From Undibacterium sp049340185 (GTDB taxonomy: Bacteria; Pseudomonadota; Gammaproteobacteria; Burkholderiales; Burkholderiaceae_D): a DNA stretch of 64,000 nt. Shown one piece after another: positions 25,522-34,099 of the stretch. The stretch lies in contig NZ_JBMPPC010000008.1 in NCBI RefSeq assembly GCF_049340185.1, positions 1-64,000 on the forward strand, read 5' to 3'. The notes below the pieces were generated by a model that saw only the letters and a list, made by a program, of their open reading frames with translations, ran no database searches and was not told the origin of the DNA. The translations under genes were made by a program, and so were the position numbers. Position 1 is the first letter of the stretch. Every line of letters starts with the position of its first letter.

Positions 25522-25815
25522 ATGAGCACCCATAGCAAACTATATCGCCGCTTAAGCCGTCATATCCTGCTCACCTTTATGTTAATGACCATCAGTTTTT
25601 TACTGTTTGGCATATTGACGCTGGATCTGGTGCGTGTGCTGACACTGAATGCCAGCTATATCGTGAGCAATGGTTGGTCAGGACTGATGGATGGCGGGTT
25701 GCAGCAGTTTCTGGAGCTAGGTGTGAGTGCGCTGGGAGCGATGGCTTTTTATGTACTGTTTAAATTATGCGAGCATGTCATGACTGACCGCCTGTCACAT
25801 ATCCGGCATGAATAA
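25522..25815 (+). CDS. Small two-helix membrane protein, unknown function
   Basis: Protein of 97 aa with two hydrophobic stretches, at about residues 13-38 (ILLTFMLMTISFLLFGILTL) and 66-84 (LGVSALGAMAFYVLFKLCEH). Both ends are basic and hydrophilic. A CAGGAGACC ribosome-binding site lies 6 bases before the ATG, so it is probably translated. No family recognised. It is isolated: decayed intergenic DNA lies on both sides. Confidence 0.65.
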   Translation: MSTHSKLYRRLSRHILLTFMLMTISFLLFGILTLDLVRVLTLNASYIVSNGWSGLMDGGLQQFLELGVSALGAMAFYVLFKLCEHVMTDRLSHIRHE

Positions 25816-25960
25816 ATGGGATGATGGCCCGTGTCTGTATGTCTCAGAACGAGATGACAGATAGCGCGACATCTCTGCTTATCAGGTTCCGAGAGACAGT
25901 TAAAAGAGAGCTTCTACAAACTCTTTAGTCCCTATTTTATTTAACCACTTAATCGCACTG

Positions 25961-25987
25961 CTCCTGTCTTTTCTCTATGTCTCCGTA
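25961..25987 (-). repeat. Dispersed repeat unit A, copy 1
   Basis: Read on the minus strand this 27-bp unit (TACGGAGACATAGAG... to ...CAGGAG) matches 57937-57963 on the plus strand with a single mismatch. Its content resembles the 'ACGGAGACACAGAG' intergenic repeats common in betaproteobacteria. Confidence 0.75.
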
Positions 25988-26068
25988 TTTCCGTGTCTCG
26001 GTGGCAAAAGGTCTTGGTGTTGGCGTCAGTCCTCTTGGTGTGATGATGTGATTTTTTAATTTGGAGGT

Positions 26069-26097
26069 TTTTAGAAGTTCCCAAAACTGATCCCGCA
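26069..26097 (+). repeat. Dispersed repeat unit B, copy 1
   Basis: TTTTAGAAGTTCCCAAAAC and the following ATCCCGCA match 57996-58023 in the same orientation with a few substitutions and one single-base length difference. Confidence 0.65.
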
Positions 26098-26349
26098 GTC
26101 TGTATGCGGCTTGCAGACTGAAATCACGCCACAACCCGCATCAGGCTTGCGGGTTCGATTTACACATGAAATGACATGCCGGTATTGCAGCACCTACAGC
26201 ATGATTGTGGTTCTCCGTTTGGCGCATTGTTTGTTTCTCACTATTTCTGGGTCGACATGTTGAAAAAGATGGATTTTTCAGAAGTGTCGTGTTAATAGTA
26301 CAACTTGTACAAAACAGCTCTTGAATCTAGGTATTCTGCGACGAGCTCT

Positions 26350-27627
26350 ATGACTGATATTCACACACAATTTATCGACGTTTCGCAGCTCCGGATCGGG
26401 ATGTTTGTTTATCTCGACATGGGTTGGATGGATCACCCTTTTCCGGTGAATAGCTTCGAAATTCGTAATCAAGATCAGATTACGACGATACGTTCGCTAG
26501 GTCTGGAGCGCATACGCTATGCACCCGATAAGAGCTCGCCAGACCCTGACGCTGTAACGAACTGTGTAACGACTGACGCAGCCAGCACGCCCCCTGCAGA
26601 ATCACCAAAAGCCATTGAGGCGCGCAAGCGGCGTGAGATGCTGGCCGATCAGCAAGCTAGTCTGCTGGTGTGCGAACGTCAGTTCAGCCAGGCATCACAG
26701 ACCTTCAAGCATGTGACCGAGATTGTGCATGCACAGCCACAAGTCGCCAGAGAACAAACCGAGAATCTGATACAAGGTTTTTTAGCCGGGATGCTGGGCG
26801 AGGATGAGGCGGCGATTCGCCTGTTGTCCGAAAAAGCTGGTGAACGTACCTCATTGCATTCGATCAATGTGACGATTATTTCGCTGCTGCTGGGTAAGGC
26901 GATGGAGCTGAGCAAAGTCGATATGCTGGAACTGGGCATCGGTGCTTTGCTGCATGATATCGGCAAGATGGAATTACCTGATCGTCTGCGCTGGCCCGAA
27001 GATCATTTCAGTCATGCGGAGCGTCAGTTGTATCAGAGCCATGTCATGCATGGCGTCAATCTGGCGCGCAAACTGGCGCTATCTGCGAATGCAACGCTGC
27101 TGGTCGCGCAGCATCATGAACATATCGACGGCTCGGGTTATCCGACCCGGATTCTGGCGGATAAATTGTCGCCGCTTGCCAAGATCGTGTCGCTGGTCAA
27201 TCAATACGATAACTTGTGTAATCCCGGTAATCCGGCGCTGGCGATTACGCCACATGAGGCTTTGTCGCAATTATTCACCCAGCATAAATCGCAATTCCAT
27301 GCGCCGACCATGACAGCGTTTATCCGCATGATGGGCATTTACCCGCCGGGTTCCGTGGTGCAACTGACCGATGAACGATATGCACTGGTGGTATCGGTGA
27401 ATTCTTCACGTCCAATCAAGCCACGTGTCGTGATCCACAATCCCGAAATCCCTCGTGACGATGCCCTGGTGATCAATCTCGAATACGAACAAAGTCTCGG
27501 CATCCATCGCAGCCTGAAACCCTTGCAGTTACCCAAAGCCGCTTACGATTATTTGTCGCCGCGTAAGCGTTTGTGCTACTTTTTTGAGCGCGGCCGGGAG
27601 ATCGAAGCTGTGGAAGCTAGCACATGA
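26350..27627 (+). CDS. HD-GYP cyclic-di-GMP phosphodiesterase with DUF3391 domain
   Basis: Cytoplasmic protein (425 aa) predicted to hydrolyse cyclic di-GMP. The N-terminal ~120 residues (IDVSQLRIGMFVYLDMGWMD) are the DUF3391 module that often precedes HD-GYP. The HD pair is at His202-Asp203 in HDIGKMELP, and the GYP motif is intact: HHEHIDGSGYP from residue 255. The metal ligands look complete, so activity is likely. The frame extends to a TTG at 26305; I prefer the ATG at 26350 (MTDIHTQFIDVSQL). Its stop overlaps the next start (ATGA at 27624), so it is translationally coupled to the GGDEF-EAL protein. Confidence 0.9.
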   Translation: MTDIHTQFIDVSQLRIGMFVYLDMGWMDHPFPVNSFEIRNQDQITTIRSLGLERIRYAPDKSSPDPDAVTNCVTTDAASTPPAESPKAIEARKRREMLADQQASLLVCERQFSQASQTFKHVTEIVHAQPQVAREQTENLIQGFLAGMLGEDEAAIRLLSEKAGERTSLHSINVTIISLLLGKAMELSKVDMLELGIGALLHDIGKMELPDRLRWPEDHFSHAERQLYQSHVMHGVNLARKLALSANATLLVAQHHEHIDGSGYPTRILADKLSPLAKIVSLVNQYDNLCNPGNPALAITPHEALSQLFTQHKSQFHAPTMTAFIRMMGIYPPGSVVQLTDERYALVVSVNSSRPIKPRVVIHNPEIPRDDALVINLEYEQSLGIHRSLKPLQLPKAAYDYLSPRKRLCYFFERGREIEAVEAST

Positions 27628-30044
27628 AAAACCAGCAATGGCAGGCGTTGATCGAAGGCATGCTGGAAGCCGTGTTACTGGTCGACCCTATCGAGTTGCT
27701 GGTGCTGGCGGCGAATCGCTCCGCGCACCACCTGTTGCAAGTACCGGGCGGTACGCTGATCGGTAAAGCCGTCATCGACCTCGCAGCGGCTCCCGAAGAT
27801 GTATTTTTCTGGGAGGACGCGGCAGCAGGTCTGTCGGACAATATTTTTTCTGAAACCGTATTACAACGCGCCGATGGCGGCACGATTCAGGTCGAGCGTC
27901 GGGTCACGCTGGTACGCACCGGCATGGATAGCAATATGTATGTAGTTGCAATCCGCGATCACACCAACCAGCGCCATGTAGAAAATGAACTTGAAAAACT
28001 GATCGCGGAACTACGCGCAACACTGGAATCCACCGCCGATGGGATTCTGGTCACGGATCTCGAAGGAGGCATCCGTAGCTACAATCATCTGTTTGCAAAA
28101 TTGTGGACGCTGCCAGACGAGTTGCTGACCCAGAGAGACGATCAGGCGATCTATGCGTGGATGGATAAATGCATGGTTGACGCCAGCCATTACAGTGAGC
28201 GTCTCGGTGCCATCAACCGCTCGCCGCTGATGGAGGCAACCGATGTGCTGGTACTGCGCTCAGGCAAAATCCTGGAGCGTGTGACCTTGCCGCAATACGC
28301 GCGTGGCCGTGCCATCGGCAGAGTGTACTCCTACCGCGATATCACGCAGCGGCTTGCCGATGAAGCGCGCTTACAGCTAGCCGCCAAGGTATTTGAATCA
28401 AGTACAGATGCAATCTTCATCACCGATGCAGAACAAAAAATCATCACCACTAATCCTAGTTTTGAGCAACTAACCAGCTACACAGAACAAGAGATGATCG
28501 GTAAATCGCCGAGTGATTTCTTTTCCGAAGAAAGCAATACGGTACTGGTAAAACAGTTACTCGAAGATCTGGAAACCAAGGGCTTCTGGGAAGGCGAGCT
28601 CTGGAACCGGCGCAAAAACGGGCACGCCTATCTTTGTATGATTTCTCTGGTCCGGGTGCAGGATGAAACTGGCAACACCATGCATTACATCGGTTTCTTC
28701 AAAGACCGGACCGAGACCCATACCGCAAAACAAAAAATCGAAGAGCTCGCGTTCTCCGATGTGCTGACCGGCCTGCCCAACCGCCTGTTACTCGCCGAAC
28801 GTATCAAGCAATCGATCACGGCAGCAAGCCGCAACAACGGTAGCTTTGCGCTGTTATTCCTAGACCTTGATCACTTCAAGCAAATCAATGATTCGCTCGG
28901 CCATCCATTCGGCGACCGGGTACTGATTGATGTAACCGAACGGCTAAAAAAATGTATCCGTCAGGTGGATACAGCGTCACGCCTAGGCGGCGACGAGTTT
29001 GTCTTGCTCTTGCATCAGGCAGATGCCCACGGTGCCGAAATTTGCGCACGACGTGTGCTAGAAGAACTGAATGCACCATTCACCCTGGATGGCATGAGCT
29101 TCTCGGTCAGTTGCAGTATTGGGGTTGCGCTGTATCCGGCAGACGGCAATAACATGGACGACCTGATCAAAAACGCCGACAGCGCGATGTATCACGTTAA
29201 AGAGAGGGGTCGCTCGGATTTTCGCTTTTATCAGCGCCAGATGAATGTCGGTCTGCTGTCCCGCATGAAGCTCGATCATGCAATGCGTCAGGCGCTTGAG
29301 CATGACGGTTTCCGTCTGCATTATCAGCCGCTGGTCAATATTGATAATGGCGAAGTATTCGGTGCCGAGGCACTGATACGCTGGCACGACAAAGATCTGG
29401 GCGAAGTCAGTCCGGCACAATTTATCCCCATCGCCGAAGAAACCGGTGTGATTGTCGCCATCGGTAACTGGGTCATGCACACAGCCATCCGTCAGGCAGC
29501 CCTGTGGAATCTGGATAGAAAACTTCGCATCTCGGTCAACGTATCGGCGCTGCAATTCCAGCAAAGCGACTTTGTAGACAACGTCGCCAAAGCGCTCGCC
29601 GACGCAGGCCTGACACCCGATTGCCTGGAATTAGAATTGACCGAGTCGATACTGATCCGTGATGTAGAAGAAGCGATTATTAAACTTGAATCGCTTTCCG
29701 TACTAGGCATCAAACTCGCGATTGACGATTTTGGCACTGGCTATTCCAGCCTCAGTTATCTGAAGCGCTTCCCTATCAGCAAGCTCAAAATCGACCGTTC
29801 GTTTGTCATGCATCTGCCAGACGACGAGAGCGACGTCGCCATCGTCACGGCAATTATCAGCCTGGCGCATGCGCTCAAGCTCAGAGTCATTGCTGAAGGA
29901 GTAGAAACGGAAGAGCAACGCACCCAGCTCAAGACCCTGGGCTGCGACGAACTACAAGGCTATCTGTATTCACCAGCCTTATCAGTCCATGATTTTGAAG
30001 CCTGGTATCGCAAAGTGATGCCAGGACTGCCGCTACATCATTAG
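27624..30044 (+). CDS. PAS-GGDEF-EAL cyclic-di-GMP turnover protein
   Basis: Soluble protein (806 aa) with three PAS-like sensory segments (about residues 5-110, 130-245, 255-370), then GGDEF (~375-540) and EAL (~550-800) domains. The cyclase motif is GGDEF (455-459) with an intact inhibitory site RQVD five residues before it. The phosphodiesterase motif EAL is at 582-584 (GAEALIRW), and downstream catalytic segments such as DDFGTGYSSLSYL are present. Both activities may be retained; which one dominates cannot be told. No membrane helix is seen, so the PAS domains probably sense a cytoplasmic cue. It is co-translated with the HD-GYP gene. Confidence 0.93.
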   Translation: MKNQQWQALIEGMLEAVLLVDPIELLVLAANRSAHHLLQVPGGTLIGKAVIDLAAAPEDVFFWEDAAAGLSDNIFSETVLQRADGGTIQVERRVTLVRTGMDSNMYVVAIRDHTNQRHVENELEKLIAELRATLESTADGILVTDLEGGIRSYNHLFAKLWTLPDELLTQRDDQAIYAWMDKCMVDASHYSERLGAINRSPLMEATDVLVLRSGKILERVTLPQYARGRAIGRVYSYRDITQRLADEARLQLAAKVFESSTDAIFITDAEQKIITTNPSFEQLTSYTEQEMIGKSPSDFFSEESNTVLVKQLLEDLETKGFWEGELWNRRKNGHAYLCMISLVRVQDETGNTMHYIGFFKDRTETHTAKQKIEELAFSDVLTGLPNRLLLAERIKQSITAASRNNGSFALLFLDLDHFKQINDSLGHPFGDRVLIDVTERLKKCIRQVDTASRLGGDEFVLLLHQADAHGAEICARRVLEELNAPFTLDGMSFSVSCSIGVALYPADGNNMDDLIKNADSAMYHVKERGRSDFRFYQRQMNVGLLSRMKLDHAMRQALEHDGFRLHYQPLVNIDNGEVFGAEALIRWHDKDLGEVSPAQFIPIAEETGVIVAIGNWVMHTAIRQAALWNLDRKLRISVNVSALQFQQSDFVDNVAKALADAGLTPDCLELELTESILIRDVEEAIIKLESLSVLGIKLAIDDFGTGYSSLSYLKRFPISKLKIDRSFVMHLPDDESDVAIVTAIISLAHALKLRVIAEGVETEEQRTQLKTLGCDELQGYLYSPALSVHDFEAWYRKVMPGLPLHH

Positions 30045-30193
30045 CACTGATCTGTGAGCCTGAATGGTCTGATGCCGGTCAAAACTGCGTCAGACAGCAT
30101 CAGTCAAATATGGGATCGATAAAATAGCAACGGTGTTGTCTCGATATCACGAGAGAGCAATATTTTTTCCTTATAGGTCCTTGAGATTTCACA

Positions 30194-31249
30194 TCAGGAT
30201 TTGACCAATTCGACCCGACGATTCTTGGCGCGGCCGCTCTCTGTCGAATTGTCTGTCAGAGGATGCTCTGCTCCCATTCCGGCAGCCGTCAGGCGGGATT
30301 CTTCTATTTTCTGCGCCGTAATCGCCTTGATCACCGATTTCGCTCGTGCCAGTGACAAAGTCTTGTTATGGGCAGCATCACCCACGTTATCGGTGTGCCC
30401 TTGAACCTTCAGTTTCAACGTACCGTCTGTACGTAGCAACTTCACGATTTCATCAACAACTGGCGTACTTTCAGGACGGATTACGTCGCTGTCTGTATCA
30501 AAAGACAGGTACAAAGCGATATGGCCTTGTTGTTGCAAGCCCGAGGCCATCGTATCGGCCTTAATCAGACCGACATTTTGCTCCAGTGCTTTTTCTTCTA
30601 TTACCAATAAACTCGTGTTGATGCCATCATCAAACGTCGCAACAGCAATCCAGATATTGGTTTTATCTGTGCGTATCAGGTAAACATCATACGAAGTAAC
30701 ACCGCCACCCTGAAAATTGGCGCCGGCATAGCCCAGGCGTAATTTTTTAAAGACTGCTTCAATATCACCTCCCTGCTGTTTCACAAACGATTCATCAGAC
30801 GGCTGGGATTTATTGACCTTTACCCCACCAATCGATTTGATCACGTCTTCATAGTTGCGTTGCGATGCCAACGCCGACATGTTCAAGGTGTTGTGAGGAA
30901 ACGTACGGTGAGAAATTCTACCTTCAACCGCTCGCAGCTCATTACCCGAAATGATGTACGCCTTATCGAATTGCGTATCGGTAACGATATGGTGATAACT
31001 CTCATCAAGCTTAGCCGGGTAATCCACATAAGGAAAAGCAGGTAAAACAGCCGTCGTGTGCGGAACGGATTCCGGATCAAAGGCATTGTTGGCTGGATTG
31101 GCGGCTGTCGCGTTGCCAGTGTTTGCCGCTACATCTTGGGAAGGCGTGTTGGCTTTGGCGGGCGCTTCTGGATTTTTCGCTTTGCAAGCATTGAGTATTA
31201 ACACAACACACAAAAAAGTTCCATGCAGCAATTTCTTAGTAATGATCAT
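30194..31249 (-). CDS. OmpA-family outer-membrane lipoprotein
   Basis: Lipoprotein (351 aa) with a type II signal peptide whose lipobox is LILNAC (Cys22), then an Ala/Asn/Pro-rich linker. The middle domain of ~150 residues is unrecognised. The C-terminal OmpA-like peptidoglycan-binding domain contains LYLSFDTDSDVIRPES and VQGHTDNVGDAAHNKTLSLARA (split over about residues 245-350), ending RRVELV. It probably anchors the outer membrane to peptidoglycan. It is divergent from the Tad/Flp locus across a 346-bp AT-rich region, and may be functionally linked, since OmpA-like lipoproteins occur in some Tad loci. Confidence 0.88.
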   Translation of the reverse strand: MIITKKLLHGTFLCVVLILNACKAKNPEAPAKANTPSQDVAANTGNATAANPANNAFDPESVPHTTAVLPAFPYVDYPAKLDESYHHIVTDTQFDKAYIISGNELRAVEGRISHRTFPHNTLNMSALASQRNYEDVIKSIGGVKVNKSQPSDESFVKQQGGDIEAVFKKLRLGYAGANFQGGGVTSYDVYLIRTDKTNIWIAVATFDDGINTSLLVIEEKALEQNVGLIKADTMASGLQQQGHIALYLSFDTDSDVIRPESTPVVDEIVKLLRTDGTLKLKVQGHTDNVGDAAHNKTLSLARAKSVIKAITAQKIEESRLTAAGMGAEHPLTDNSTESGRAKNRRVELVKS

Positions 31250-31286
31250 AAATAAAATTTTGTAGTTAAAAACACGCGTAATAAGG

Positions 31287-31322
31287 CTTGTCTTGACAGA
31301 TAAATAGAGAAGTCAATACAAG
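31287..31322. promoter_or_regulatory. Interrupted palindrome upstream of the OmpA lipoprotein gene
   Basis: CTTG-tc-TTGAC (31287-31297) is mirrored by GTCAA-ta-CAAG (31312-31322). The 9 symmetric pairs over 36 bp suggest a dimeric regulator site 38 bp upstream of the lipoprotein start. Confidence 0.35.
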
Positions 31323-31476
31323 AAAACCGGAATCGTTTCCGTCCAATTTTATTACTGAAAAGAAAAATATTCCTATGTAAATTCAACAGCTTACCAATTT
31401 TAAAGAGAATTAAATTTACTTAATTAATAAAAATTATCCAGTAAAAAATAAGGTGTTGCCAAAAACAAATGTAAAA

Positions 31477-31509
31477 AAATAATTACATTGTAACAATATG
31501 TAATTATTT
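31477..31509. promoter_or_regulatory. Long AT-rich palindrome upstream of the flp pilin gene
   Basis: AAATAATTACAT (31477-31488) and ATGTAATTATTT (31498-31509) are perfect 12-bp reverse complements with a 9-base centre, 87 bp before the pilin start. The whole 31250-31595 interval is very AT-rich, suggesting either a regulator site or a nucleoid-protein (H-NS-like) target. Confidence 0.45.
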
Positions 31510-31595
31510 AAAAACAATTGTTTTTTATTCATTACTATCCGGATCGACGTAGCCTCATTATGTCGCTCAAGTTCAAACATTCCCATGGAGAAATT

Positions 31596-31850
31596 ATGAA
31601 ACATTTAAATCTGCGTAATCGTCAACTCGGCCAAGGTATGACTGAGTACATCATTATCGTTGCTTTGATCGCTATTGCAGCAATCGGCGTATATCAAGCA
31701 TTCGGTGGTGTTATTCGTGGTCAAACTTCGGTAGCTGCATCAACACTGGCTGGTGGAGCAAGCACACAGGCACGTACATTGGTTACTACAGAAACAACTA
31801 ATGCAAACAACGCTGCTAAAGCAAAAACACTCAAAGATTTCGAAAAATAA
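31596..31850 (+). CDS. Flp-type major pilin (prepilin)
   Basis: Small prepilin (84 aa) of the Flp/Tad type. The leader MKHLNLRNRQLG ends in Gly and is followed by QGMTEYIIIVALIAIAAIGV, giving the class-III pattern G|XXXXEY with Glu5 and Tyr6 of the mature pilin, then a hydrophobic helix. The C-terminal half is rich in Thr and Ala. An upstream in-frame start at 31518 exists, but GGAG at 31587 positions ribosomes on this ATG and gives the correct short leader. It is first gene of the Tad locus, separated from the rest by a strong terminator, which fits a highly expressed structural subunit. Confidence 0.9.
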   Translation: MKHLNLRNRQLGQGMTEYIIIVALIAIAAIGVYQAFGGVIRGQTSVAASTLAGGASTQARTLVTTETTNANNAAKAKTLKDFEK

Positions 31851-31889
31851 TCGGCTTCCCCCTGTTTTCATAAGGGAAATGCACGTGAA

Positions 31890-31916
31890 CCGGAGGATAT
31901 TCCTCCGGCTTTTTTT
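31890..31916 (+). terminator. Terminator between the pilin gene and the Tad machinery genes
   Basis: CCGGAGGA (31890-31897) and TCCTCCGG (31901-31908) form an 8-bp GC-rich stem with a 3-base loop, followed by C and seven T. Partial read-through would give much more pilin than machinery mRNA. Confidence 0.9.
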
Positions 31917-31943
31917 GAGAACGAGAAATATGAAGGTCAAGTG

Positions 31944-33320
31944 ATGCGACGCCGTACGTTAAAAGACAAAGGACAAGCACTAATCGTATTTTTGGGCTTT
32001 GCTGCTGCGATGGTTGGTCTACTGCTGGTCGCTTTTAACTCGGGTCAGGTAACCAATGCAAAAATGCGCGCCATGAATGCAGCCGACGCCGCAGCCTACA
32101 GTGGCGCAGTATGGGAAGCCCGTACACTCAATTTTCAGGCATACATGAATCGCGCCATGGTCGTCAATGAAGTCACTATCGCACAGTCGGTCAGCTTACG
32201 ATCTTGGGTCGACTACATCGCCCGATTTGTCACTAACATCAATTACATCACCCGGTTTATTCCTTATGCCGGTACGGTAACCCAGGCGATTCAGCAAGTG
32301 CTGTCTCAGGTAAATACCCAAGTACAAAATTTCCTTCCGTTAGCAGAACAGGGATTGCGTTTGATAAACGTTGGAGAAAACGGTTTACAAGTTGCTTTTA
32401 ACTACACGGGTCCCGTTGCCACTGATCTGGCAACTAAAGTCGCTAATTTAAACGGAGCAACAGTGAGTCACGGTGGCAACCTATTACTCGCGAAAAATGC
32501 CGTCGACTTTTTAAATTTCACCAAAGATTACAAAAAATCTAGCGGCAGGGTTGGAACAGATGGTCGCACCCGCTTACGCGAGGTCACACTGAATTCACGC
32601 GATAGATTTACCGCAGAACGCGATTGGAGCACGGGTCTTCCTTGGGTATTTGAAATCAGAAAGCAAGGCGGTACGGACCTGATCGATTTTGATGCCTGGA
32701 AAGGTCTGGACTCCGCTGAGCTACGCACAGTCTACAACCCTCTTAAAGGCGACTGGACAACCAAAGTGCCAGTAGGCTGGGGTGGCGCACAAGCATACAA
32801 CCCAAACAAAGTCACCAAAATTGGCACCCACGGGCAGTTCAACCAATGGAATGACACTGATGGCCGCCTGGCAAGAAACGATGCAAATAATAATACTTAT
32901 GCAAAAAAATTGAACAACCCATTCCCGAATTACCGCGATCTGGCAGATTTAAAAGGGACAACAAAGCCGTCATTCAAACTGGCCTACCCCATTGAAGTAG
33001 TCATCCCAAACAGTTCGATTCCATCAGCGAATAGTGCATTCAATGCAAAAGCCGTGCTGCCCAACGGTTCCACACTGGAACATGATCCCAACTTCCCTGG
33101 CAACGCTGGTGTTTATGCAATCGCTACAGGTTGTGTCAGTTTCGAGCGCCCGTATCGTTCAGATCGCGTAGACGGCAAAACAGAATTACCAAGTTTATTT
33201 AGTCCTTACTGGCGCGCCTCGCTTGCCACAGATAGCAGATTAACCCGCACCATTGTCGGCGCAGCAAAAGCTTTGCCACCTATCGGCGCACTCCTTGGAG
33301 GCGACAGCACGTGTTCCTGA
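31944..33320 (+). CDS. TadG-like pilus-assembly protein
   Basis: Protein of 458 aa whose N-terminus (LKDKGQALIVFLGFAAAMVG, then NAADAAAYSGA) matches the TadG/TadE-like N-terminal segment: a short basic leader, Gly-Gln and one transmembrane helix. The helix is followed by a conserved alanine-rich stretch where pseudopilin family members contact the machinery. The remaining ~400 residues are periplasmic, polar, and lack the von Willebrand factor A domain of classical TadG. GAAGG at 31932 with a 7-base spacer supports ATG 31944 over GTG 31941. Its end overlaps the next gene by 10 bp. Role in anchoring or initiating the pilus is by analogy. Confidence 0.78.
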   Translation: MRRRTLKDKGQALIVFLGFAAAMVGLLLVAFNSGQVTNAKMRAMNAADAAAYSGAVWEARTLNFQAYMNRAMVVNEVTIAQSVSLRSWVDYIARFVTNINYITRFIPYAGTVTQAIQQVLSQVNTQVQNFLPLAEQGLRLINVGENGLQVAFNYTGPVATDLATKVANLNGATVSHGGNLLLAKNAVDFLNFTKDYKKSSGRVGTDGRTRLREVTLNSRDRFTAERDWSTGLPWVFEIRKQGGTDLIDFDAWKGLDSAELRTVYNPLKGDWTTKVPVGWGGAQAYNPNKVTKIGTHGQFNQWNDTDGRLARNDANNNTYAKKLNNPFPNYRDLADLKGTTKPSFKLAYPIEVVIPNSSIPSANSAFNAKAVLPNGSTLEHDPNFPGNAGVYAIATGCVSFERPYRSDRVDGKTELPSLFSPYWRASLATDSRLTRTIVGAAKALPPIGALLGGDSTCS

Positions 33321-34099
33321 CAACCACTAACAAAACACGATTTGGCTCAGTCTTCAGTATCGTGTTTTTGACTGCTTGCGGCAGCGGCAGTAACTCACCA
33401 GCAGCCGCAAATATGCCACAAACACCGGTAGCTTCCGGTAGTTACGAAGTGGTCACAACGATTCGACCAGAAATAATCAGCAAATATCAGGCGATCGCCA
33501 AAGTGATCTACGATGGTTGCGTCAGCTCAGCGCAACTGAGCAAACTGTCTTACAAACCTTTTGTGACGATCCCCGCCTCTTTCATCAGACAAAAAGATAC
33601 CTATATCAGCGATGGAAAAGCGTTTTATACAAAAACAGACACTTGGAGCATCGATATCAGCGACACCCAGCCGGATAAAGGCTGTGCCACCAGCATTGCA
33701 CATACAGTGTCAACACAATCCGTTCATGACGGCTATATTTATGCAGTCGATATCGATAAGGATGGGCATAGTAATTCCTCATCGCCTGAGCAATACAACA
33801 TGGCTGCTGCTGCAGCGGTAGACAAAAGCGCTTACAAACTTGCCAAAGCAATCAACAACGTTTCGCTGGGCTGTCTTGACACCAATGATCTGCTAGCAGG
33901 TCTGGCAACAGAATTCTGTATTGTCAAAGATGCGGCTGGTGTGGCGCTAACGACATTTGATCAACAACCTATTCCTGCGTATGTACGTAGCCTGGCAACC
34001 AACGATGCAGAAGGTGCGATGTTGACCGAGCCGGTCTCGGCAAAAATTGGCATTCAGGTTAACCCTTCCGTTTTTTCCATCGGCGTCGCAAAACAATGA
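33311..34099 (+). CDS. Predicted lipoprotein of the Tad locus, unknown family
   Basis: Protein of 262 aa with a lipoprotein signal peptide (SIVFLTAC, Cys23) and then a Gly/Ser/Ala linker. It starts at GTG inside the end of the upstream gene, with GGAGG at 33297 as ribosome-binding site. The mature part has several cysteines and no family I recognise. Its stop overlaps the next start (ATGA at 34096), so it is embedded in the operon. It may be an outer-membrane accessory lipoprotein of the pilus, comparable in position, not in visible sequence, to RcpB-type proteins. Confidence 0.7.
   Translation: MFLTTTNKTRFGSVFSIVFLTACGSGSNSPAAANMPQTPVASGSYEVVTTIRPEIISKYQAIAKVIYDGCVSSAQLSKLSYKPFVTIPASFIRQKDTYISDGKAFYTKTDTWSIDISDTQPDKGCATSIAHTVSTQSVHDGYIYAVDIDKDGHSNSSSPEQYNMAAAAAVDKSAYKLAKAINNVSLGCLDTNDLLAGLATEFCIVKDAAGVALTTFDQQPIPAYVRSLATNDAEGAMLTEPVSAKIGIQVNPSVFSIGVAKQ

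Larger units (their letters stand above)
25816..26349. other. Gene-free stretch with dispersed repeats and hairpins
   Basis: No supported gene in ~530 bp. It holds the two repeat units listed separately at 25961 and 26069, an inverted repeat CAGTCTG/CAGACTG (26096-26102, 26114-26120) and a hairpin AACCCGC/GCGGGTT (26133-26139, 26149-26155). The end of the stretch is the leader of the HD-GYP gene. Confidence 0.5.
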
